DNA from: DASRHT01 sp035293765
GTDB taxonomy: Bacteria > Chloroflexota > Ktedonobacteria > Ktedonobacterales > Ktedonobacteraceae
Reading direction: 5' to 3'
DNA length: 64,000 nucleotides
Assembly: GCA_035293765.1 (NCBI GenBank)
Contig: DATGMF010000060.1
Coordinates: 1 to 64,000, forward strand
In this document: in pieces, positions 8,080 through 17,308 of the stretch
Layout of the letters: each line of letters starts with the position of its first letter
Numbering within the stretch: position 1 is the first letter of the stretch
Made by a program: the position numbers and the translations under genes
The notes under the pieces: generated by a model
What the model saw: only the letters and a program-made list of their open reading frames with translations
What the model was told of the DNA's origin: nothing
Database searches by the model: none

Positions 8080-8447
8080 GGCGATCTCTCCAGATCAGAT
8101 AACATAAGACCGATTAATGAGCCAAAGAACAGTATGATGAAATACAGGTTTTTGTTCAGATTAAATGGTCAGCGGGATAATCCCTTTGTTGTTTTACAAT
8201 AATAGGCATTGCTCACAATTATTACACGCATTTTTTCTCTAAAAAGTTACCTCTACCCTATGCATGCGTTCTGCCACATTCTAACGTTTTGCTTATAGCT
8301 GAATAGGGCTCCTCAAGAAGCTTTCGATCACAAAGCGGCTCGCTAGCGAAATGATGGTGAGAGAAGAATATTTTTACTATTTTTTTACCATAGCCATCTA
8401 TTATATTTAAAAAAGGCACATTATACTGAAGTAGGAGGAAGCCAGGC
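8080..8447. other. Non-coding, AT-rich interval
   Basis: No gene with a credible ribosome site or domain is seen on either strand. Around 8350-8420 the sequence is strongly AT-rich. The interval separates two gene remnants and is probably decayed DNA plus the promoter of the SDR operon. Confidence 0.5.
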
Positions 8448-8627
8448 ATGGCGCAAACACAAACTCACCCTTCTTTCCATCCATCGCAGCAATATCTCCC
8501 GATAGAGGATTACACGCTTATTGGAGATCTGCATACCGTGGCGCTGGTGGGCAAAAACGGCTCCCCCAGCGTTTTTGGCGCGATCCTTGATGCGGATAAG
8601 GCTGGCTTTTTCCGCATCTCGCACTGA
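8448..8627 (+). pseudogene. N-terminal remnant of a GH15 (glucoamylase/trehalase-like) protein
   Basis: A 59-codon frame follows an excellent AGGAGGAAG site and reads 'YLPIEDYTLIGDLHTVALVG', the well-known N-terminus of GH15-type glycosidases. The expected 'GSIDWLCLP.FDSPSVF' is shortened to 'GSPSVFGAILDADKAGFF', an in-frame loss of about 11 residues, and the frame stops right after. The catalytic (alpha/alpha)6 barrel is absent. The downstream DNA to about 8727 has no recognisable continuation. Confidence 0.7.
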
Positions 8628-8727
8628 TCACCGCCTGCTATCGCCTGGACCACGCGCTCAACATCCACCTGGATCACGCTTCCCCGAGAACCTGATGCAC
8701 CATCATTACAGAGAACGTGAGCCAGCT

Positions 8728-9762
8728 TTACAGCGCCTCCTGGCATACTTGCCACGTCTGCTGCACTAATTGCGGCACCCCTTGTTCCAATAGTGTGAAA
8801 AAGGGATCATCGGTCGTGCCTGCTTTAAAGCGCGCATAGCTCCCCTCCAGCAAAATTGCCAGCTTCCACAGGGCCAGCACATGATAAAAGGCGAGGTCAC
8901 GCACCGGACGACCTGTGCGTTCGACATAATAAGCGGCAACCTCGGCACGCGTGAAAAAGCCTGGTTGCGCCGTGACCTGTGATAGCTGCGAGACGATCAA
9001 TGATGGGGGGTCATCGGGCTCACGCCAGGAGGCGAGCAAAATACCCACGTCTGCCAGCGGATCGCCCAACGTCGCCATCTCCCAATCCACAATGGCGGCG
9101 ATGCGCGGCTCCTCAAGCGCATAGATGACGTTGCCGATACGATAATCGCCATGTACAATCGTGGTCGGACCCGAAACAGGCACGCGCCCGGTCAGCCAGG
9201 TAGTAATCAGCTCTAATTCAGGCAGGGAGCGCTGGCGAGAACGCTCCAATTGATCCATCCAGCGCCGCAACTGCCGTTGCAGATAGCCTTCGTGCTTACT
9301 CAGACCGGCCAGGCCAATGGCTTGCCAATCAACTCTATGCAGATCCGCTAACGTATCGATCAAAGCCCTGCTGATTGCACGCCGCCCCTCCACATCTGCT
9401 CCATAGGGAGGGAGTTCTTGCTGAATCACCATCCCCGGGACACGCTCCATCAAATAAAATGGCGCACCAATTACAGCAGGGTCGTCGCAGGCCAGTAAGA
9501 CGCGCGGGACAGGCAGGTCGGTGACATTGAGCGCATGCAGAATGCGATATTCGCGTAAAACATCATGAGCCGTTGGCAGCAACGGGCCGCGTGGCGGACG
9601 ACGCAGGACCCACTCCTGCGCGCACCGTCGCACAAAAAATGTCTCGTTGGAATGTCCCCCGCTGATATGTTCAAGCTCAAGGGGCGCATCCCCGCCGGGA
9701 AAGTGGCGGGCAAGATACTGGCGCAGGTTCTCTTCATCAATTAATGGTGTAAGCTGCTCCAT
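8728..9762 (-). CDS. Phosphotransferase family protein (APH/ACAD10-11 N-terminal type)
   Basis: A 344-residue kinase-fold protein. The catalytic loop 'HGDYRIGNVI' and metal site 'DWEMATLGDP' are intact, as is the nucleotide-loop region near 'SGGHSNETFFV'. The nearest family is the aminoglycoside-phosphotransferase-like kinase that in animal ACAD10/11 is joined to an acyl-CoA dehydrogenase and phosphorylates 4-hydroxyacyl-CoA. Here an acyl-CoA dehydrogenase gene lies just upstream in the same operon, only 18 bases apart, which supports a role in 4-hydroxy-acid catabolism more than antibiotic resistance. That role is inferred. Confidence 0.85.
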   Translation of the reverse strand: MEQLTPLIDEENLRQYLARHFPGGDAPLELEHISGGHSNETFFVRRCAQEWVLRRPPRGPLLPTAHDVLREYRILHALNVTDLPVPRVLLACDDPAVIGAPFYLMERVPGMVIQQELPPYGADVEGRRAISRALIDTLADLHRVDWQAIGLAGLSKHEGYLQRQLRRWMDQLERSRQRSLPELELITTWLTGRVPVSGPTTIVHGDYRIGNVIYALEEPRIAAIVDWEMATLGDPLADVGILLASWREPDDPPSLIVSQLSQVTAQPGFFTRAEVAAYYVERTGRPVRDLAFYHVLALWKLAILLEGSYARFKAGTTDDPFFTLLEQGVPQLVQQTWQVCQEAL

Positions 9763-9780
9763 AGCATTCCCTTTCTCTGG

Positions 9781-10983
9781 CTAGTGGGTAAGCTCGCGCA
9801 GCACATACCGCGCCAGAGCTCGCTTGTGAACTTCGTCCGGGCCATCGACAATATGGATGGTACGACCATTGACCCATAGCTCTGCTAAAGGAAAATCATC
9901 AGAGAGGCCAGCCGCGCCAAATACCTGGATCGCGCGATTCGCCACATTGGTGATCAGGTTTGCTGCCACAACCTTGATCATAGCAATCTCCTTCTGCGCC
10001 ACCTTCTTGCCCACCGTATCCATCATCCAGGCCGCCTTCAATGTGAGCAGTCTCGCCTGCTCGATCTCTATTTGCGATTGAGCGATCCAGTCCTGAATCA
10101 TCCCTTGCTCGGCAAGAGGCTTGCCAAAGGCCACACGCGAGACCGCCCGCTGGCACATCAATTCGAGCGCGTACTGCGCCTGTCCTATCGCCCGCATACA
10201 ATGATGGATGCGTCCCGGCCCCAAACGAGCCTGAGCGATGGCAAAGCCGCTCCCCTCCTCGCCCAGCAGATTGCTTACAGGAACGCGCACATTCTCAAAA
10301 AGCAGCTCACAATGGCCCAGATTATCAAAATGCCCCATCACCGGCAGATTGCGCTTAATAGTCAATCCGGGAGTATCGCGCGGCACAATCACCATGCTCT
10401 GCTGGCGATGGCTATCGTGGTGGTCGGGATTGGTTTTCCCCATCACAATAATGAACTTGCAGCGTGCGCGAGCAGCTCCCGTCGTCCACCACTTGCGACC
10501 GTTGAGTACATATTCATCCCCAACACGGCGAATGGCAAGCTGGATATTGGTCGCGTCCGAGCTGGCGACATCGGGCTCAGTCATGGCAAACGCCGAATTA
10601 ACCTTGCCATCCAGCAGAGGGAAGAGCCACTGCTCCTTTTGTGCCGACGTACCAAATTGCGCCAGGATCTCCACATTGCCCGTATCCAGGCAGTTAAACA
10701 CCTCCGGTGCCCAGAGCACGCGGCCCATGATTTCGGCCAGAGGAGCATATTCGAGATTAGTCAATCCTGCTCCATAGACCTTGTCGGAAAAAAAGAGATT
10801 CCACAGCCCTGCGGCCCTGGCTTTAATTTTGAGCTCGTCCACAATCTCTGTATGATGGAAGGGATTGCCAGCGGCGGCAATCTGGTCGCGAAACGTCTGC
10901 TGATTGGGATACACAAAGCGATCCATAAAGTCGCTTAACTGGCTGCGCAACTCCTTTACGCGGTCAGAATAGGTAAAATCCAT
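9781..10983 (-). CDS. Acyl-CoA dehydrogenase (ACAD11-like)
   Basis: A 400-residue flavoprotein of standard length for the family. Seen motifs are 'FAMTEPDVASSDATNI' (flavin and substrate site), 'ARLGPGRIHHCMRAIG' typical of the ACAD10/11 branch, and C-terminal 'QVFGAAGLSDDFPLAELW' with 'VDGPDEVHKRALAR'. It is the first gene of a two-gene operon with a phosphotransferase-type kinase; together they mirror the two-domain ACAD10/11 enzymes that dephosphorylate and dehydrate 4-phosphoacyl-CoA. It is likely cytoplasmic. Confidence 0.9.
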   Translation of the reverse strand: MDFTYSDRVKELRSQLSDFMDRFVYPNQQTFRDQIAAAGNPFHHTEIVDELKIKARAAGLWNLFFSDKVYGAGLTNLEYAPLAEIMGRVLWAPEVFNCLDTGNVEILAQFGTSAQKEQWLFPLLDGKVNSAFAMTEPDVASSDATNIQLAIRRVGDEYVLNGRKWWTTGAARARCKFIIVMGKTNPDHHDSHRQQSMVIVPRDTPGLTIKRNLPVMGHFDNLGHCELLFENVRVPVSNLLGEEGSGFAIAQARLGPGRIHHCMRAIGQAQYALELMCQRAVSRVAFGKPLAEQGMIQDWIAQSQIEIEQARLLTLKAAWMMDTVGKKVAQKEIAMIKVVAANLITNVANRAIQVFGAAGLSDDFPLAELWVNGRTIHIVDGPDEVHKRALARYVLRELTH

Positions 10984-11081
10984 TGGTGGCTGCCCTGCCT
11001 TTCTTTGCTATTGCGAGTCCAATAGAATAGCGTGCTGTGCTGCTATATGCTATCATTGACGCCACATGGAGGACAAGATTG

Positions 11082-11624
11082 ATGAGCACATTTGTCTCGC
11101 TCTTCCGCGGCATCAACGTTGGCGGGAAGCGCATAGTCCCGATGAAGGAGCTTAAAGAGCTGTACGAGTCGCTGGGCTTCAAAAACGTCGTCACCTATAT
11201 TCAAAGCGGCAACGTCGTCTGTAGCAGTGATGACACAGACATGGCTCTGGTCTCACAACGGATCGAGGAGAGCTTCGGCGCGAAGTTTGGCTTTCACAGC
11301 AACGTCATCGTGCGAACAGCAGCCGAGCTACAGGCGATTATCGAGTGCAACCCCTTTCAGGGCCAGCCAGCGCAAGAAGCGAATCGGCAACTCGTGCTGT
11401 TTCTGGCTCTGCAACCGGCAAGTACAGCACTGGAAGATATCCACCAGGCATACAGCGGCCCTGAAGAACTCTCCTTGATTGGTCGGGAATTATACATCTA
11501 TTATCCCAACGGCGTCGGGCGCTCAAAACTGACCCTTACGCTGCTGGAGAAGAAGCTGAAAACTGCTGGCACAGGTAGAAACTGGAATACTGTGCTCCAA
11601 TTGCACAAACTGAGTCAGCGATAG
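11082..11624 (+). CDS. DUF1697 domain protein
   Basis: A 180-residue protein matching DUF1697 along its length: 'FVSLFRGINVGGKRIVPMKE' at the start, 'VVTYIQSGNVV' and the C-terminal 'GRSKLTLTLLEKKL' with 'GRNWNTVLQL'. The family is widespread and of unknown function. ATG 11082 is favoured because GGAGG lies upstream. It converges with the CHAT gene; their ends are 18 bases apart. Confidence 0.9.
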   Translation: MSTFVSLFRGINVGGKRIVPMKELKELYESLGFKNVVTYIQSGNVVCSSDDTDMALVSQRIEESFGAKFGFHSNVIVRTAAELQAIIECNPFQGQPAQEANRQLVLFLALQPASTALEDIHQAYSGPEELSLIGRELYIYYPNGVGRSKLTLTLLEKKLKTAGTGRNWNTVLQLHKLSQR

Positions 11625-11642
11625 TTTTCATGAAGGGGCGTA

Positions 11643-14600
11643 TTACCAGCCGGTAATTTGAAAACCGGCCCAGTAGTAGGGATCAGCGTATGGACGCGCA
11701 TCGGGGTCTTGCTCTTCTGCTCTATTTTGAATAATCTCTTGAGCCTGTAGCGTATCAAAGCGGTAGGAGCGCCCGCGCACAGCAACGAGTTGAGTTGCGT
11801 GCCATTGGTTGAGATCGTACGGTGCGGGTTCTTTTGCCGGCTCATCGACAGACAGCGATAGCGAGGATGGCGTTATTGACCACGCCTGCAATTCGCGATT
11901 GGTGACGGTTCGCAGCCAGTGCTGGGCGCGTGCTAGAGCAGGGGCTGGCGGTTCGCTGTCTAGACGTGGGAACCATTCCAGAGCGAAGCGCACCATCAGC
12001 AGGTACGTTGCTCTATCATCCACCGACCATAAAGCTGCCAGAACTGCCGTTGCTCCAGCTTGCAGCATGCCAACGGCAAGACTACGCACCTCGTCACGCG
12101 CCCCCTGGAGATCAAGGATGGCGGTCTGACAGGAGGAGAGAATGAGTAAGCGCAAGCCACGTAGATCAACCTGGTAACTTAACATATCGGCCAATGTCAA
12201 TGTTTCCTCGTGGGCCAGGATCAATTTTGAGGAGAGGAAATTATGGGTATCGAACTCGCCATGACAGGAGGCATCCACAACATGGCCCATCTGGAGCGAT
12301 TCGATCAGCCAGTTACGTGTGGCCTGCCATTGTACTTTAACGCCAGATGGCCGTCCGAGCTGATCGCCGAGTTTGGCGATGGTGAACGCCTCAGCCTCAC
12401 CCCAGCGCAACGCTTGCTGCGTAGGATAGGGATTGCCTAGAGCATAGATACCTGTACGCGCCATAGCAGCATGCCTGTCAGGCAGAAGAGAGCGGGCGCT
12501 GGGCGCAACGCTGGCGGGCAGCGCCTCATTGAGCGTATAGCCATCGCTGAGCGGGATGCAGGTCAGAGGAAAAGCCGCAAGCGGTCCACAGGGGATGAGA
12601 GTCAGGCTATGCACGCCAGCTTCGCATAACCATGCAACGACCGGTTGCAGTATCATCTCCTGGAGAAAGGGCTGGCAGCGTTGCAATTCGCGTTGCAGTA
12701 CAGCATGATTGAGCGTACTCGCAATCAAGGCGCGGTTTTCGTCGCTTAAAGCACTCAAGGGCGCATCCATCAGCGCACTCAACTGGGGGATGGAAAGCAC
12801 AAACTGCGCCGCCTGATCAAGCGTTGCTAGATGTTCCTGCGCGATACAGGCAGCGTGGAGCGCCTCAGCCCGCTCGCGGAAAGTTGCGCCAGGCCAGGAC
12901 TGTAAAAGCTCGAAGGCGTTACCACGCTGGGCGCAGTCAAAGCCGCCCGTCACATAATCCCTATCAGCGCCCGCCCGTGTTTCGACTAATGAGTTTACCA
13001 ATGTGTCGGTGAGAGAAGGTAAAGCCAGCGCCGCAAAATGAGGCCCGGTCTGCATAACGGGATTGGCGGCAAACACGCCTATGGCTACGCCGCCCCAGGG
13101 AGTCGCAGCGAGATAGACCAGGGCATGCCCCTGTCCACAATGCCTGGCGGCGTTCAACAGCGTGGCAGCATCAAGCGTGGCATGCAGGAAGTCAGGGGGA
13201 TCTTGCGCCACACGAATCGTTTCGACCACCACATCGAAAGCGGCACGGGCGGTCCGATAGTTGGCAGTACGCTCTAGCATGACCTGACGCTGGCCGTCCT
13301 CATCCAGACCCGGCGGAGGCGCAGCCTGCAATGCGGCCTGCGCGGCGATAAAAGCCTCACGCGCATTAATATAGCGTTCACGCCGCTCAGGATCGCTGAT
13401 GTGCTCTGGAGCGGCTGCATTAAACTGGATTGCTTCAGCCAGGCCGCGCGCCCGTCCGCCCTCAATCACTAAAGCAGCCTCCTCTACGCGTCCTAATTGT
13501 GCCAGCACGAAGCCATCGCGCACAGCAGCATCGCGGCCCTCTTTGAGGATAGCATCGCGTCCAACTACGCCTGCCCCCAGAGCCACCAGTAGATCTTCAG
13601 CCTGACGAGCAGAGGCATAAGCGTCGTGAGCCGCCTGCCAGTCCTGGCGCAGCGCCTGCGTCTCGGCGCACTCAAGCTGCACCTGGCGATGCTCAGAGGG
13701 AAACGCCTCTAGCGTATAGACAGCAAGCGCCTCCTGATGTGAGACGACCGCTAAGGCGAGGTTCCCCTGCGGGTTATCGGCAGTGAGGAGTTGGTAAGCC
13801 ATGCCAAGATTGCGTTGGGTCATGGCATAGTCCAGGGGGGATGCATGCAATGTCCAGATGCGTAAAGCCTCCTGATAACAGGCTATGGCTTGCTGTAGAT
13901 TGGCGTGTTTCTCTCCTGAGAGACGATGCTGATAGGCTTCACCCAGGTTATTCTGCAACTTCGCATACTGATAAGGGAACTGTTCCAGCGTCCAGACGCG
14001 CAGGGCTTCTTGGTAACACTTGATGGCCTGCTCCAGATTCTCGCGTCGCGTCCCCTGCATACGCACAACGTAAACAGCGCCCAGGTTGTTATGCAGCATC
14101 GCATACTGGTAGGGAAAAGCCTCCAGAGTATGAACGCGCAACCCCTCGCGATAGCAAGCAATAGCCTGTTCCAGGTTGTCACGTCGCTCCCCCATCACTC
14201 GCTGCCAATAGGCGATACCCAGGTTATTCTGGTAGTTCGCGTATTCTGTAGGAAATGTCTGCAAGGTACACACACGCAAAGCCCGGCGATAACAGGCAAT
14301 AGCTTGCTCGATGTTATCACGCTGCTCTCCGCTGATGCGCTGTGAATATGCGGCGGCCAGATTGTTCTGTATTTTCCCGTATTCCATCGGAAACGTTTCG
14401 GGAGCGAAGATAGCCGCAGCTTGCTGATAATATGCAATGGCCTGTTCCAGATTCTCACGTCGGTCGCCAGTGAGACGACGGATATAGGCAGTTCCCAGGA
14501 TATGCAACGTTTTTGCATGCTCAACGGGCCAATCCTGTTCCGTATAGACGCTCAACGCTTGCTGGCAATAGCCAATAGACAGCTCGATATTCTCAGGCCG

Positions 14601-15149
14601 CTTGCCCTCAACGCGGAGCTGATAAACCTGCCCTAGCTCTTGCTGAGCCTGAGCATACTCATAAGAAAATTTCTCCAGAGTGAAGTACTGCAAGGCGGCG
14701 CGATAACAGGCAATAGCTCGCTCCAGGTTATCACGCTGGGCCTGCACAATGCGCTCACGATAAATATTGCCCAGTGTGATCTGCAAGCTGGCATACTGGT
14801 AGGGAGAATGCGCACGCGTGTAGACCGCTAAAGCGGTTTCACAGGCGAGAAGAGCGGCTTCCAGATGCTGGCTGCGCCCAACGCCAACATCATCCAGATA
14901 AGCCACTGCTAACTCGCGCTGAAGGGCGGCATACGTCTCTGGCGCGCAAGCAGAGGGCGGCTGAAGCTGTGCCAGGGTGTGGCGCAAAAGTGCTATCCGA
15001 GCTTCCGCCGTCTGGTAAGGCCGTCCACGACCCTGTAACTCGGCGCATTGACGCGCCACCGACTCCAGACCCGCAGATAGATCAAGCATGAATGCATTAT
15101 GCACCCGCTGGTTCGATTGAGTATATTTATCAGAGCTGAAGTGCTTCAT
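11643..15149 (-). CDS. TPR-repeat CHAT-domain protease
   Basis: A 1168-residue protein. After a helical N-terminus, residues about 115-482 hold eight TPR-like repeats of 46 residues each, with the core 'NLEQAIACYREALRV.T' followed by 'PYEYA..QNNLG.AY'. A linker helix region follows, and the C-terminal third is a CHAT (caspase-like) domain with the catalytic dyad His963 in 'ASCHGEFDTH' and Cys1007 in 'LSSCQTAIL', plus the family's 'GMLQAGATAVLAALWSVDD'. CHAT proteases are effectors in regulated proteolysis and abortive-infection-type systems, with TPRs as the sensor or scaffold. It is divergent from a small helical gene (15335) that may be its partner. No signal peptide or membrane helix is seen. 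The target is unknown. Confidence 0.92.
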   Translation of the reverse strand: MKHFSSDKYTQSNQRVHNAFMLDLSAGLESVARQCAELQGRGRPYQTAEARIALLRHTLAQLQPPSACAPETYAALQRELAVAYLDDVGVGRSQHLEAALLACETALAVYTRAHSPYQYASLQITLGNIYRERIVQAQRDNLERAIACYRAALQYFTLEKFSYEYAQAQQELGQVYQLRVEGKRPENIELSIGYCQQALSVYTEQDWPVEHAKTLHILGTAYIRRLTGDRRENLEQAIAYYQQAAAIFAPETFPMEYGKIQNNLAAAYSQRISGEQRDNIEQAIACYRRALRVCTLQTFPTEYANYQNNLGIAYWQRVMGERRDNLEQAIACYREGLRVHTLEAFPYQYAMLHNNLGAVYVVRMQGTRRENLEQAIKCYQEALRVWTLEQFPYQYAKLQNNLGEAYQHRLSGEKHANLQQAIACYQEALRIWTLHASPLDYAMTQRNLGMAYQLLTADNPQGNLALAVVSHQEALAVYTLEAFPSEHRQVQLECAETQALRQDWQAAHDAYASARQAEDLLVALGAGVVGRDAILKEGRDAAVRDGFVLAQLGRVEEAALVIEGGRARGLAEAIQFNAAAPEHISDPERRERYINAREAFIAAQAALQAAPPPGLDEDGQRQVMLERTANYRTARAAFDVVVETIRVAQDPPDFLHATLDAATLLNAARHCGQGHALVYLAATPWGGVAIGVFAANPVMQTGPHFAALALPSLTDTLVNSLVETRAGADRDYVTGGFDCAQRGNAFELLQSWPGATFRERAEALHAACIAQEHLATLDQAAQFVLSIPQLSALMDAPLSALSDENRALIASTLNHAVLQRELQRCQPFLQEMILQPVVAWLCEAGVHSLTLIPCGPLAAFPLTCIPLSDGYTLNEALPASVAPSARSLLPDRHAAMARTGIYALGNPYPTQQALRWGEAEAFTIAKLGDQLGRPSGVKVQWQATRNWLIESLQMGHVVDASCHGEFDTHNFLSSKLILAHEETLTLADMLSYQVDLRGLRLLILSSCQTAILDLQGARDEVRSLAVGMLQAGATAVLAALWSVDDRATYLLMVRFALEWFPRLDSEPPAPALARAQHWLRTVTNRELQAWSITPSSLSLSVDEPAKEPAPYDLNQWHATQLVAVRGRSYRFDTLQAQEIIQNRAEEQDPDARPYADPYYWAGFQITGW
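13704..14807 (-). repeat. Eight tandem 138-bp TPR-coding units
   Basis: Within the CHAT gene, eight units of 46 codons repeat in phase. Several neighbouring units share recognisable DNA, for example around 'caatagcttgctc', which suggests growth by tandem duplication. Such an array can gain or lose units by recombination. Confidence 0.75.
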
Positions 15150-15334
15150 GCTACTATATTCCTCTCATATGTATGCGCAAATAGCAATAGCTCACTTTAT
15201 TATAGTCTATAAGATAAACGAAAACTATTCTTAGAAATAGTAGGCAAAATTTATGCACTACATACCCCCACATACTTGTGGGTTTTCAGGAACGGAACAG
15301 CCAGGTTATGCTTTCAGCAGAAGGAGAGGCACAT

Positions 15335-16021
15335 ATGATGAACGATCACGCAATACCACAGGGCGGCTGGAATCTGTTTGCCCGCGTGTTACAGGAGATT
15401 CTGGCGGCCCACGGTGTGGGATTAGGCCATTTAGATGACCGTGCGCATATTCATCGTGAGAAGGTGCGCCGCTTGCAGCGTTCTCTCAAGATTGCCAAAA
15501 GCTTTCCCGTTTTGAACATCGATGAGATGGAAGAGGTTATTGCGGTTTTCGGGCTCAATCGCACAGAGAAGATACGCTTGCGAGCAGCTCTCCTTGCTAC
15601 CTCTATCGAAGAGACCTTGATGGACCGCATCCATCCCCAGGACGCGCTCAGGGCGGCAGAGCAAATTCTGGGCATCATCGAACTCGCGCTTCAGGAACAC
15701 GCCCACGAGCTGGCAGGTATTGGCGCTGTCAAAGGAGGGTCGGCATTGTCGGCAGAGGATGAGATTGATCGCAAGCTGGGTAGCGCGCTCAGCGCCATTG
15801 ATCACGCGACGCTTGCCCTGCACTTGAGCCGCAACGCCGACTCCCAGACTGAACGCATTGAGCGCGCTCAGCAAGCATATACCGGCTTTACGCTGGCGCT
15901 CGACGAACTAGACAAGGCTGCTCCGGCTCTTAAAGGAGATGACGCCTGGCAGGTCTGGCACGCCGAAGCTCAAAAAGGGATGCTTGCTGCCCAGCAGCGG
16001 TTGAAGTCATTAGGCACGTAA
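15335..16021 (+). CDS. Helical protein of unknown function, divergent from the CHAT protease
   Basis: A 228-residue, almost wholly helical protein. ATG 15335 follows an AAGGAGAG site; the earlier ATG 15278 has none. The first 90 residues ('NLFARVLQEILAAHGVGLGHL', then 'REKVRRLQRSLKIAKSFPVL', then 'MEEVIAVFGLNRTEKIRLRAALLA') look like a compact helical domain reminiscent of XRE-type folds, although the helix-turn-helix is not clear. The rest is amphipathic helix with coiled-coil tendency. Its place, back-to-back with a TPR-CHAT protease, suggests a regulator or adaptor of that protease. I do not recognise a named family. Confidence 0.65.
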   Translation: MMNDHAIPQGGWNLFARVLQEILAAHGVGLGHLDDRAHIHREKVRRLQRSLKIAKSFPVLNIDEMEEVIAVFGLNRTEKIRLRAALLATSIEETLMDRIHPQDALRAAEQILGIIELALQEHAHELAGIGAVKGGSALSAEDEIDRKLGSALSAIDHATLALHLSRNADSQTERIERAQQAYTGFTLALDELDKAAPALKGDDAWQVWHAEAQKGMLAAQQRLKSLGT

Positions 16022-16065
16022 ATCTCGTTATGCTTTATCAGGATCGAAAGGAAAAATAGACAGCT

Positions 16066-17100
16066 ATGTCACTATCCTCTATACGTCTACAACGAAAGAA
16101 AAACTCTTCAAGCAGAATGTTCGGGCTGCTGAGCGTCGGCGCGTTCCTCGTTGTTCTTTTCCTCATCAGCGCATGCGGCACCAACCCCAACCTCGGCTCC
16201 AACGGCACTGGCCTCGGTGGGGGTAGCAGTACAGGTCCCTCAACAACAACACCTGGCACTCCCACAGGAGCTACGCCGACAGCCGCGACGACAGCCACAA
16301 CAACGTCAGGAACGACCTCTATCAACGTCACGATCACCTATGCCAGCGTAAAATTCACGATTGTCGATACCCAACAGGCAAGCTACTTTACCGACGATAG
16401 TAGAACCAGCGCGGATAAGCCAGGTGCGCTGCGGATCGATGTGAAAGAGGAGAACACTTCACAAAAAAATTCGTCGTACTACCTCCCCCAGGCGGTCCGC
16501 CTGCTTATGCCCGATAATACCAGCATCGATCTGCTGAACGCAAAAGACTCGTCTGCGCCTGAGGCGTCGGTGTCACGCACAAACTGGCTCGATTTTGCCG
16601 TTCCCCTCACCGTCGATGTCAAGCAGCTCACACTGCACTTTGGTACGGCTACGGAAGCGCCCATCGACGTTCTGCTCACTCCCAATAGCGACGTGAGTAA
16701 GTACCAGACGAAGGTCTCGACTCCGAACAAGCAAACGCAATATACCAATGGCAACTGGACTACCAATTGGACCATGACCGGGGCTTCATCGCAGTTGAGC
16801 TATGAGGGTAAACAGGCGGATAAAGGGGATGTCTACGTGGTCGTTTCCCTTAAAATAGACAATCCTTCCAGTAAGGATTACAACGGCTACGCTGGCAGCC
16901 TTCTGCGTCTACAAGCCGGTAGTACAGTCGCCCCTCCCGCATCCTGGACCATCCCGTTCAACGTCCCTGCGGGTACAACCAATGCGACAGGAGATGTGGC
17001 CTTCCTCGTCCCACAGGGCAATACTGATTTCACCATGACCCTGCTTGCCGATCCAGCTGCAGGGACTCACCAGACTACCATCAGCTTCCAGATCCAATAA
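16066..17100 (+). CDS. Secreted lipoprotein, beta-rich, function unknown
   Basis: A 344-residue protein with a basic N-terminus, a hydrophobic helix and a lipobox 'LISAC' near residue 38, so it should be lipid-anchored outside the membrane. A Thr/Gly/Pro-rich linker (about residues 45-85) leads to a beta-rich domain of the DUF4352-like kind ('LRIDVKEENTS', 'NWLDFAVP', 'LTLHFGTA', 'VVVSLKIDNPSSKDYNG'). The same block order recurs in the product of the gene at 42268-43302, so the two are paralogues. No enzyme motif is seen; a sensor or matrix role is only a guess. Confidence 0.75.
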   Translation: MSLSSIRLQRKKNSSSRMFGLLSVGAFLVVLFLISACGTNPNLGSNGTGLGGGSSTGPSTTTPGTPTGATPTAATTATTTSGTTSINVTITYASVKFTIVDTQQASYFTDDSRTSADKPGALRIDVKEENTSQKNSSYYLPQAVRLLMPDNTSIDLLNAKDSSAPEASVSRTNWLDFAVPLTVDVKQLTLHFGTATEAPIDVLLTPNSDVSKYQTKVSTPNKQTQYTNGNWTTNWTMTGASSQLSYEGKQADKGDVYVVVSLKIDNPSSKDYNGYAGSLLRLQAGSTVAPPASWTIPFNVPAGTTNATGDVAFLVPQGNTDFTMTLLADPAAGTHQTTISFQIQ

Positions 17101-17111
17101 ATCACCGGAGC

Positions 17112-17171
17112 ATGGCTATAAGATAGCCATACATACGAAAAATGCAGGCATGTTGTGCGTCATGCCTGCAT
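17112..17171 (+). terminator. Two consecutive hairpins after the lipoprotein gene
   Basis: An 8-bp perfect stem at 17112-17130 (ATGGCTAT, 3-base loop) is followed by an 11-bp perfect stem at 17142-17171 (ATGCAGGCATG, 8-base loop). The second is followed by T-rich DNA, as in an intrinsic terminator. The remaining stretch to 17308 holds no gene. Confidence 0.6.
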
Positions 17172-17308
17172 ACAATATTACATTCTATCTATTTTTCTAC
17201 CTGATTGATCAGCAAGCATGAGAGTTTTTTCATATAACCCCTTCTCCCGTTACTGCACACACACATCTGCGTTGTTACAAACATAGAACAAATGTATAGG
17301 AGCTAAAT

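Noticed and set aside
8510..8755. Minus-strand 81-codon frame containing 'GASGSRGSVIQVDVERVVQAI'
   Set aside because: It overlaps the GH15 remnant and the end of the phosphotransferase gene, has no ribosome site and no family I can name.
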